From the NCBI GenBank assembly GCA_944470555.2, contig OX104131.1, positions 17,414,515 to 17,478,514 on the forward strand: 64,000 nt of DNA, given 5' to 3'. The translations under genes and the position numbers were made by a program. This document shows positions 24,501 to 36,500 of the stretch, one piece after another; the stretch's first letter is position 1; the number at the start of each line of letters is the position of its first letter. The notes beneath the pieces were generated by a model. It was not told the DNA's origin. It saw only the letters and a program-made list of their open reading frames with translations, and did not search any database. Source of the DNA: Heterobilharzia americana. Lineage: Eukaryota > Platyhelminthes > Trematoda > Strigeidida > Schistosomatidae.

Positions 24501-27500
24501 AGCAACAACGACTGACAGTTGTATCGTATTCTTAAGACACAGTCAAGATATACTTAATTACGCAGTTACTTTTTAATTAGTTATAATTTTGAGTGAAATA
24601 AAAAATCAATTACTAAGGAAAGAAAAAATATCATTGAATAACTTATAAACTTACCAATATATAGAGTTTTAGCTGGTAGCTCTAAACGCTCCAAATGTGC
24701 ATGTATCAGTGCTCTAGCTTTAACTGAATATGGTGAGCCAACAATGGCTTTTTTGAATATGGTGAAAAATGGTATCTGCATAATTAGCTAGAACAATAGG
24801 TAGAGAAATGGAAAATTGATCAAAGTTAGTGCAGAAAAAGGCAAAATTAAACAAGCTGACTACTAGATGGTAAGTAAGAAAACGCGTTTCGCTTCTGCAT
24901 GCTATGACTAATGATTTCTCCAATCTTTAGAGTGTAAACTCGCTCAATCAGCAACAAGCGATAGATAGACAGACAGACAGACAAAATCAACGTAAAACTT
25001 CCCAAACAAGTGCATCGGTTCAAGTTGCCACATTTCACCGTAGCATACATAGAACAGGTGGATAGAAAATGACCGATAGTAAAGTAGACAAAGTTGTGTG
25101 AGAGAATCACTAATTTGAAGATAAAGGTTAGTGAAAATACTCAAGCTTTAGAAGACCTCTGTATCATTGTAATCGATTTTCAATCATGTCACAAAGAGCC
25201 ATCAACCACTGATTCCTATCATCTCCGGCATCTATCCCACGTAGTCTACACCTCCCTCCTTACATGGCTCATATCAACAGTCAGAGACTATATGCACTGG
25301 TACCGTATCTTGGTCTGGCCACCTTGAAACCTCTTCCAACCTAATCCAACTTCTCCTAGTATTGTACGTGAAGATAGGTGGTGGTATGATATGCACAGCA
25401 CATGTCTAAGCCATCTCAGTCGATGGAAGTCCACAACCTCATCCATTGACTTGCCTTTCTTCGACGGTACCCTTCACCTAACTTCTATATTGCTCAAATA
25501 GTGATTCCATTATACGCGAACAGTGTTGGGAAGGTACCTATGATCACAAATCAAGTATTTAAATTTTGAATAGAAATCATTCTGAACAAAATCATTTAAT
25601 AAACTTTAAAGATCACTTTTCACGCTACTTTCATTTTCATATATTAATTCATATGTAAGCGGTGAAGTATACAAGCTAGATGGACAAAAGAGGAAGCCTA
25701 CGAAGGTGTAAGCTTGGTATGACCTTACATTATTTTATATGGAAGCAACATGATTTGCATACTAGGGATTTTCTTTGATTGGATCTTGAATACTACTGGA
25801 GTGTGTGGGAGGTAGGCAATTCCCAGCTGCACATATTGCGAAAGGCTACTTCTCCTTAAGTTACGCGAAAGCGAAAAAGATTTGTATAACAGCATAGCTC
25901 ACGGAAGATTTGCTTGAGGGTTGTCACTATGTGATGTGATTGTTCTAACACCGGATAGATAAAAACAACGCCGGCACTGGAAGACCATGGGGCAGGGAGG
26001 AGTGTGCTATTTCGGAGGCCGACCTTTTCTAACCGCCCTTTCCGTAGGGAAAGCACCATCAGCGTTGCACTTACCTTACTTCTGTCACACACCAATCCAG
26101 CTAGCAGCAGTACCAGCTTGCCCTCAGTGGCAGTTTACACTACAAAGATGGCTGCTTTTTCTTTTACCACCTTTGTGGCATGGTAAGACTTTGAGGGAAC
26201 AAATGTTCCAGCTAGTGTAGTTTGTTGGGGTACTGTAACATGTGAGCCTGACCAACATGTCAAGGCAGCAGCTATCAGTTACGACCAAACATTTTACTGC
26301 TCATCATTTTATCGCCAACTGAACGGGCAGACAAGCAGATAACTATCTCTTCTTACATTTTGATAACATTACCCATATAGCTTAGCTAGACAAAAACTGT
26401 TTACGGTTTAAACGCTAGTTCATTGCTAAGTCATTTTTTAAATAAGAATCCCATTGCAGTTGTTGTATCATCCTACAGAGGAATTAATGAGGCTGTGATT
26501 TTTATATCCCAACATAAACATTAATTGTGATGGTCGCTTCCTTAAGATTTGCTACAAGTAATGAAAAACTAAAAAACAAACGGGTAGACAGTACCAAAAA
26601 ACGCTGAATCCATTTACAAGAAAAGAAAATATCCTAAAGGTGAGTTTGTTGAAACCACTTTATTGATTCATAAAATCTGCTAAATCCAAGCAACCAAAAA
26701 TCTAGAAAGATCATTTTTCACGACTTCAGAATACCACCAGTCATCAGGTAAACAGAAACAGAGTCTGAGGAAAAAGCAGAATTTGTGTTGAATCTCTATC
26801 ATGCATTACTCTAAGGGAACTGTGATTCATTGATCTAGGCACCGGTGGGTCACGGGTTCAAACCCTGCTCCATCTACCGCAGTTCAGACAATCAGGTAGT
26901 ATCATTGGCTCTCATATAATAGGTGTGGTTCATTGCTTACTGGACACACGTACACTAGATAATGTTGCTTGTAACATCGCGTCGTTGATCGATCTTCACT
27001 AGTATATGGGCTACTGTATGGATGCTTCGATATTGCCTATACTTTTAATTTTGATATTAATGATGGATAGTGGCTAGGAAAGGAATTCAGAACGCATGTT
27101 TTGTCCTATTTGGGAATCGTTAGGTGGACGCACTTGGCTTCTAGTGAGCGATGTTGCTCCCACCAAGACTTAAACCCAGTACATTTAGATGACAAATCCC
27201 AAATAGGACAAAACGCGCGTCCTGGATTCAAGTGGTAGTCACTGTCTATCATTAATATCACAGTGAATTTGGACACAACTAGTAGTCGATCTTCAACAAG
27301 CTTCCTTATGACTTAACTAGGTACATTCGTTTATTAACACAACTCATACACTGAATAAAAAGCATTTTTGTCCGATAAAATCTTAGTTTTTTGTTGGAAT
27401 AACTTTCATACTTACTATCATCACAAAAGCAGATAGATTGACGACTGTGAAATAAAACAACTTACTGGAGGTAGTTCAATATTATCACTTGGTCGACAAG

Positions 27501-30500
27501 CTATTTCTTTATTAAAATTTGGATTGAATTCATAGGCATTTGAGAGAACTTTGATTATTCTAGGCATAGCCATATAGGGTGAACGCATAAATGTCCCACA
27601 AAAATATCTTATCGTGTCCAATAGAACATTATTATTACTAAATTTCATTGTGTTATACCACCAAGTACCCTAAAATACAATGAAGGGAATAGAGATGAAT
27701 AGAAATTTTAAAAAGGCTAACTAACTAGAAATATCAAAGAAAGTCAATAATAAAAGATGAGTAACTGTTATAGTGTTCGGTATAATTGTCCAGATCCGTG
27801 TAAGAAGCCCTGAATTTCTGAAGCCTTTCATGGACTAACCATGTGTTTTTTAGAAGTGTCAAGAAAAAGTATGTGAATCCATGTGAAGAGACAAAAATCA
27901 ATGTGGCATTCTAGTAAGCCCCAGAAATATTCAAAACCACTGAAAATGTACATAAACCGTTGTATTTTGTGTATATTTGGATGTTCCGACATACCTGCTA
28001 CCCTATCTCCTCTTCTATTTACCGAGAAGCAGAGCGACCATCAAGAATGGAATCTGAAGGTTATTGTTCAAGTGTTTACTCGCATAGAACAGTATTAATT
28101 GAAATTGTGACCACTGGTGTTCTCGATATAAAATATCAGCTGGAGTGAATATAAAGTAGTAAATGTTTCATGATGGTTGGACCGAATGGCAACTTTAAAC
28201 TGCAATGTTACTGAGTATTTGTTTAATCTTTGTTCAGAACTGCAAAGTCTGCAGTTGTAGTCCGAGAAATCATCAAAATCAGTAGTTGAAGAACTTGTAG
28301 AGCTGTGGCTTATTGGATTACGCACTTGTCTTCCGACAGGTAACAGGTTCCAACCATGCTCCGACTGTGGAGGTCTCAAAAGTCAGGTATTATCAGTTCT
28401 TATACAATAGGTTTGGCTTGTTGTCTACTGTAAGAACGGTATACTTCAAAATCCATCGTAGTGTAGTGTAAATGCATTATAATAAATGCAAGTTCAACTA
28501 ATTTGTCTATGAGTATTATTGTATAAAATTGTATCATACAAACATGGACAACAGAAATCAGTAACATACCACAGAAATCGGCAATATCATCATGAATAGT
28601 AATACATAGGCACCGACCACCTGTAGGCAACATGGAAGTAAAAAAACATTATTCCTTAATAATGTAAAATCTAGGCACTAAGACACAATACAAAATGTAG
28701 TGCGGTATTGTAAATAATATTGTATTACTGTATGGTATATCATATAAAAAATTTAGTATAGAATCATTCCTCATTATTAAAAAACACAAAGTATAGTGGA
28801 AACGGATGAGAAGAGTAAGCAAATACTTTGAGGTTAATTTTAGTTCACATATTAAAACTTCGTACAAGAATCAAATTAAAGTTACATCAAGATGAATTAG
28901 AACTTCCCTATGAACACAGTAATAAAGTGCACCTTCGAACCATAAATGATGTGAGGGCATGAATGGCCAGACTTCTGTAGGTGGAGCTCAGTTTGAACCC
29001 ATGACCCATTCATTCAAAGTCAACTACCCAAACCAATGAATCAAATCTTAGTGACATAATCATGTAAACGAAAATGCTTGTATCCAAGACGTACTTGAAA
29101 GTACTTAATTACGTTAGACATCTCAAAAAAAGCCTACACCCTAATGTTGAGCAGGTTCCAAAGCTTTAGTCTACATGAACTTTTGACAAAGATTGGAATA
29201 CTGAAACCAACATCTAAGATGGAACTGAAACGTTGACAATGCGAAATGGAAGCTTGTTTACGATTTAAGTTATAAAGTTTAGTTGCTATTACTGTCTTTA
29301 CCTACCAAGGTTTAGGCAGTCTGTTAATATATCACACACAATAAGTGTACTCCACTGACTTGTGCTATGCGAGGCTATGCGTGTTTCCCATGTTTTATTA
29401 CTATATTATTGTTAGTATGTGTTTACACGTAAGTAAAACTGCGTGATAAACATGGGTGTGAATGGGTTGACAAGCTCACACATTTATGAGAAATAAATGA
29501 TACTGAAAACGTCATGAATCTCAGTGACATAAAATACTTATGGCAGCGCTAACACTTCGGAAGTCCCAGTAAAACTTCACTTTGTCCCAAAAAGTAAGGA
29601 TATCGTAGCTATAATAATAAAGTATAAGTGATCCAGATTATTTTCGTAAAAGTGAAATCAAGCGGAGATACATGGTACTTAGTTACTGAACAGCCATATC
29701 ACCAAGGCCCCCACTGATACCTATGATTTCGGCAATCTCAGCTAGGTAGTCTATACCTCTATATACGACCCAGACTAACAGTCAGGTACTTCATGTAGTG
29801 TCACGTCTTAGTCCGATCAACCCGAACACTTTCCCAGACTACTCCAACTTCTAGTACTGCATATCAAGGCAGGCGGTGGTACGGCTTATGCAATACATGT
29901 CTAAGCCACCTCGATCGAAGAAGGTCTAGGTCTGTATTGCAAAGCACCATACGACTAACCTCCACATTGCTCACAAAGTGAATTCATCGGACAGATAGAT
30001 AAATCAAGGTCGAACCTGACATGGAAGTGAACTGGTTCAAGTTATCACACTTCACGATAGCATGTAACGGACAAGTGGATACATGGTTTCGCTTAAGGTG
30101 CATTGGTTTGCAACCAATAAAGGAAAATAGTGAGGGGCTCATTGGAAATAATTTGCTTTCTAATTCAAACGAATTGATAGAAATGAATTTCTTTTCAGCA
30201 GTTAACTTAGATACAACGTACCTATGAAAATGATCATCCAAATTCCACTTCTTGTTTATGAACAGTTCCACACACATACATACACATAGTGTTCACTTAC
30301 TTCGATAAACAGAATTTACAAAATAATTTTACTACTGCTTACCAGATAGAAATTCTCCTTCTGAACCATCCACTTGGGTAATGCGATTCCAAAGTGAGCA
30401 GCTACAGAGAAGAACAATTAGAATAGGAAACAAATAAACCAGAAACAAATTTTTATATGCATATATCACGTTAAAAATCTAACATGAAACCAAAGTAATG

Positions 30501-33500
30501 ATGGATAGAGCTTTTTTGAAAAGATAATCATCAACTTATCTACAAGGCTGATACAATTGCACTCTAACATCAAACTGAATGAATCATCACAGTGATGTAA
30601 GGAATAGGTAAAAAAGAAAGTAATTCAGAAGGGTCTGTTGACGGCGATTTCATGAACTACTGAATATTTTCTCTTTAGTTTATGATGCGTTGCTTTGAGC
30701 ATACGGCACCGGATTCCAAGCAGAGAAGTTAATCAATTCAGACCAGTACAAAAGTCAACAGAAGTCATTAAAGTAAACAGAGGAACATACGAGAAATGAT
30801 AAGTACATGAGTAAAACATATATTCACCTTAAAACAAACAAATGAGAAGCCATAAGTAAAAAGTGTAGACATGGAACTTACCACCAGGTCCATCTGGGTT
30901 ACCATATTCTTCCCAATTTTTCCGTGACTCTTCGTTAGTTAAACTTTAAAAAAGAAAAACAGCAACAGAACTAAACAAGTCGTATGCATTATCTTAAACC
31001 TTCACAAAAAAGTGTAGAGTAATAAAACCCTCTTAATTATGATGGAACGTGATGCAATTTTCAATAAAATCCTTGCCTTATATTCGTTAAATTAAGTACT
31101 AAACTCGAAACAGCTTGTGTTCCGGGGCAGTTATATAACAATGAGTGGGGCCGTGGCTTAGTAGTTTAGGGAGATAACTACCAACCAGTAGATCACAAGT
31201 TCGAAACCTGCCCTGACAGGTAGCGACAAAAAGGCGGCCAATAGAGAAATTGTTTTCAGATCATGATTTATGCATGAACTGACATAATTACCTAACTGGA
31301 CAAATTTAACGTCATACAACAAATCAGATTGATTCATTTATGGCTTCATTTTCCGAGAGTTATATATATACCACGTATTTGTCTAATAAAGTTGTCGTTT
31401 TATGATTTTCGTGGCTCAGTGAAGTATGTTGTGTGGGGGAAAACAGTCGTATTACTCGTACCCAGTCCAAGTATCTCGTTGCGTTATCTCGTTCGTGTAT
31501 TATTAGAACCCACGTAATACCCCAACTTCAGACATCACGCCCCACTTACCAAGGTTTAGGCAGTCAGGTAGTATCACTGGACCCCACACAATAAGTGTGG
31601 CTCATCGCTTACTGTATGGATTTGTACAAGGTGTTCGAGCGCGTTTCGTTCGTTCATACAAGAATGATCACCACTCGTGAATCGGTGATTGTGTGCATGC
31701 GAACTTCCAGTGCACTGGTGTATGTATTGAACCTCAAAAGACTGAGCGAATGTTGACGGACATCATTCTACTTTCCGATTTCAGATGGTATATCTGACCC
31801 TTGAACTACGGATTCACAGAATCACGACGGAGTATATGTATATGTTCACTTTTCTACATATAAGAAACCTTCATTGTTTACCGACAGGAGTTATGTTGTC
31901 ACTAAATGCTTCTAAACGTGAAAAACCTGATATCTACTAATAACACTACACGTATTTTACAAGTTGCCTTTTAAATCTTTATTTTGGAAACAACTTATGA
32001 CCTACTAATTAAAACAGTTTCAGAGGAGAAAACCTTTCCTTGCAACGATCTCATTTTCAAAAGCTGCGCAGTCGTATTTATAGATACGCTGAGATAGGCA
32101 ATAACACCCTTTTATGTTTGTATCATCTTTAAGACAAGTGGAGCCATAAGGTGCGTTAATGAGAGGGGATAACACTTCATGGTTCATCAAATCATTTAGA
32201 ATATAGGAAAACTGATGTTAAAAATGGAAGATTGGAGGTTAATAAATGGATGAAGATAGTGTGATTTCATTTGAAAACAGTTGAGTGAAGATTGTGTGAA
32301 ACAACCCGACAGATAGCTGATAACTTGACGCGACGGTCGGGCTTGCATATCACAATGATCCAACGACCTATGCTGATAGAACGCTTGTTCTCTCAAGGTC
32401 CTACTATACCAAAAAGGTGGTTTGACAATAAACAGTTACCGATATAGTATAAATTTTTGTGTTCTGATAAGGTCCAATGGCGAAGTTGTACTGCTGAACA
32501 GATGGTGGTGTGATAGCAGTAAGATATTTCCCGCGTATGACCATTTGTGCCATGATGATGCCGCCCTCCCTATGGGAAGGGGATTTAGAAAAGGCCAGTC
32601 CTAAGAATGACACGCCTTTTTACCTCGCGGTTGACCAGTGCCAGCAATATAGGTTCAGAGTCTCAGACGAGACTGGCAACCTAAAATTTAAAACTTCTAA
32701 AAAGGCAGTGTGACCCACATTAAAGCAGATGTCCCGTGGTCCCTGCGGTGACGCACTAACCCCTCTTTTACAGGTACCTTGCGAAGAAATAGCCTGCTGT
32801 GGTGTGAGCAACCGGAAAGTAACAATCGCCCACCATCCACATCATCACTTTTTATTCTTTCTTCACGTCTTTCAGTCAATAATCCCACATTCTCTGTATT
32901 TCTCCCCACCTTAATAATGATGAGTTCCCGGAATAGCATCACTGGTCTTGTGAAACCGTGCGCTGAAGTACATATTGGAGCTTGCATTGTCCGCACCCTC
33001 CATCAAATTAGCCAACAAGCTTCGCTAGCCAGAACTCTAGCAACTCGGCTTATGGATGTGTTGTGTTTGTGAGACAGGCAAACAAGATCCAAGTGAAGTT
33101 ACTCACTTAACCTCACCCTGTTAATATGGTGAATCCACAAAATTTATCCTGCAAGTTTCTGAAGATTTGATAGCTAGTTATCGCAATCTTTCAGGTGTAG
33201 GTATAGCATTAAGTGCTAAGGCAAAAGTTCATTGCTCGACTAGATCTAAGTTGACAGTCACCTATGTACTGTTTGGCTGGACGATACAATTTGGCCTAAA
33301 AAGAAGTGAAACGCGTTGTTATCTCTTCATGATCTCTCCTTACGTACCCACTGACTGCATTTTAGATGAGTTTTACCGAAAACTAGTGAAGGTCAGACGC
33401 TAAGAGGTGGATTTCACTGAAGGTGATTTCAATGTACAAATGGATGGGCTGTCAGGTAGAAAAGCACACGTATGACACTTTCTGAATCTCAAACAAACGA

Positions 33501-36500
33501 ACAGATAACGGCGATCGCCTGCTACAAGTGGGCTATAGCAATCATCTATTTCAAGTCAGCACGAAGTTTAGACAAACATAGAGACATTGTCTGACGCGGC
33601 ATCCACCGAACTCAACTTAGCAGTGGAGAATGACAGGCCATATTGCTGTCAGTTATCGGTGGAGAGGGGTCAGTAGAAGATTATCGTTCCTTCCGGAATA
33701 CGTATCTGGACAGAGACCACACGTTGGTTGGAGAGCGTATCTGCACCAAAATGCACGTAGAAAAATTACAGCAACAAGACCAGTGCAAGTATAGCTTGAC
33801 AATGAGATTAACAGGATGCTTTCAGTGAGAAACTGGCTAGACTTATCGGGACAGAAAAGCATCAATAGTCCGGAAAAAGCCTGGTGTCATCTCGAGTCTG
33901 CTGTAAAAACAGCGTCAAGGATAGTACCTTACACAGAAAGTGGTTAAAAATAGCAAGAGGATCTCAGTAACTTCTTCTGAATTAATGGATGCACGCAAAC
34001 TCATCTCTCTAGGTCCCGAACACAATGATGACCGGATGCAACTCAAATGTAAACTGAAAAAAGTCTACACAATGGCTAAAACTAGTGGTGGGCAGCGAAT
34101 GGTAGAGATGAAAAAGGCAGAGGCGATAGGTAAAAGTAAGCAGTTATTTAGGTTTACCAAGGAAACTAAAGCGTATAGGTCAGCTACTAGTGAGACTAGC
34201 GGAGAAGTATGGGCCTGTTATTCACACAAAGTGGAAACAGCAAGAACTATCGGCGGAACACTTAGAAGCACAGTTTGACTGGCCTTTAGCTACTATTTCA
34301 TCCCCCGCTATACAGTAGAAGCTTGAATGATACATCAATGTAAGACTCCCAACACTGGCAGAAGTTGAGAAAGCAGTAACCTGAAACGAAGGAGAGTAGC
34401 AAGGCCAGACGGACTAGTAGCAGAAGTATTTAAGTACAATGGTTGAGGATTATTATCCAAATTGAGTTGTTGACTAGTGTATGGGAGTCAGATATAAGCC
34501 CCTATGACTGGTCTCAATCACTCATTGTCCCAGTCTTCAAAAATGGCGAGAAGTTCTCTAGTGATGATCAGTAAGAGATCGGCCTAAAAAACATAGTAAC
34601 TGAGATTCTAGTTTCTATAAACATTGGACGTCTGAGTGGAACTCATGGACGGCAAACGCGGGAAAATCAGGTAGCCTTTAGACCAGGTCGTGGATGTATC
34701 AACCAGATATTTACCGACGCCGAACACTGGCCGTATTTCTCGCCCTGATCATAGTATCCGACTTCATCGACCTAGATATCTTACTACAATGTCTCTCACT
34801 GAAAGGAGTGCTGATTAAGTGTATTATTCCCTTAAAACCTCTGCAAGCAAACACCCGCAGGTGTGTCATAGTGAGTTTACATGAATTGTGCATATCGAGT
34901 AGTGTCCGTTGGGGTTGTCTACTCTCTCCGTTCCTACTGAATTTTAGTATAGACGTTTTCATGAAGGTTTCCCTCTCATTATCTGACTTCATAGGGATTA
35001 ATGTTATCACAGGAGAATCCTAGGTGGAACTAGAGTATATAGATGATATGGTCCGATTAGGTCATCTGTGGCGTCGCCGCGATATTTGGTTATCTATTAA
35101 GAGTCGAGTATACTGTGCTGTAGTTCGCTCTGTTCTCCTACATTATCCTCGCTCATCAATTCACTTTACAATTTCATTTACTGCAAAAGTGAAACGTATT
35201 CAAACAAATTTGTTATTGTCTACCTCAACTTATCTATAAATACGATTGAACAGCCTTTGAAAATGAAATTATCCTAAACAGAAATCTTAGGTGAAATCTT
35301 TTTTAAAACATTGCCTCTCATTATCTTAGCTGTATCACATTTTAACCATTATATATACATATATATCCACTCCATTTCTGTCGTTACGGTAAATTCATGT
35401 CATTCTTTGTACTAATTACTCACTCAACACAATGCAAACTTGAACATTATTATTAATTTTCCTTCCTTATACATCTGACCACCAATCAAGTGACAGTTTA
35501 CACTCAACTTATTACCGCAATTGACATACAGATACAGAAGTTATATAACCATCCACGAACTTCAAGAATCAAATTTTAATTCCGAAACCATTCTGCAATG
35601 CATTTGCCGCAAACTTTGGCTATTAGTATGTTAACGAAATTGATTTTATAACTGTAGAACCTGACTAGAAGTTATTGAAAGGATATTCTTCGTTTTTATT
35701 TGGCTTTTAGAAAACAGTGTAACAAAACATTTCTGTGGCATTTCCCACTTACATAGCTAATTCATTCAGACCTAGTTTATTCAATCCAATAAAATTCACT
35801 CATTCACTGTGCACTCTTCTGAACAGCAGAAGAAATATGTTATGCGATGGAAACAATCCCTATAGTGAAAGGAAAGTAGGAAGGTAAGTTTATCTTACCA
35901 AATACTTTTGATCTATGATTACCTCAGTATTTTTGGGAAATATGACAGACAGATTAATCGACGCAGGACATCGCGCAGAAGCGCATCACTTTAGGCTACC
36001 AAACTTCACAGCAGCACAAAAACAAGAAGTTGATAATAAAGAGCGACATTAGAGTTCTAAAAAGTCTATGGAAGAAGCAAGAATAAAGTTAGGGTCAGAG
36101 AAACTGTCCAAACATTTGTAGATGTCACCTCCAAAACTATAACCAATCATCAACTATATTACCAGGAGTCTTCAACTATTTATGCTTATTATCTCGACGA
36201 CCCCAGCTAGAAAGTCTCCACTGTACACTGTTCAAACAAAATCAAAGACCTCATTAACTGGCGTAACATTTTGGTCTAGCAAAGCTGAATCCATTTTCAG
36301 CTATTTCGCCTCCCATTCAAATGACAACTACCCACAAGCTCTTACACGGCTGACAGTTTGAGTAGAGAGCTTTGATTAGCGTCATATACTTTGTTCGTTA
36401 CTTTTTTTTAGCTAGACTGCCAATACTTCATGGCTGGAAGCTAAATGATACGTTTAGGTTAATTAATTTGGCAAGTGTCGACCCCGATAAGCGCGTTCAT

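Noticed and set aside
24953..24984. CRISPR-like short repeats
   Set aside because: Simple GATA/GACA microsatellite in a eukaryotic intron.
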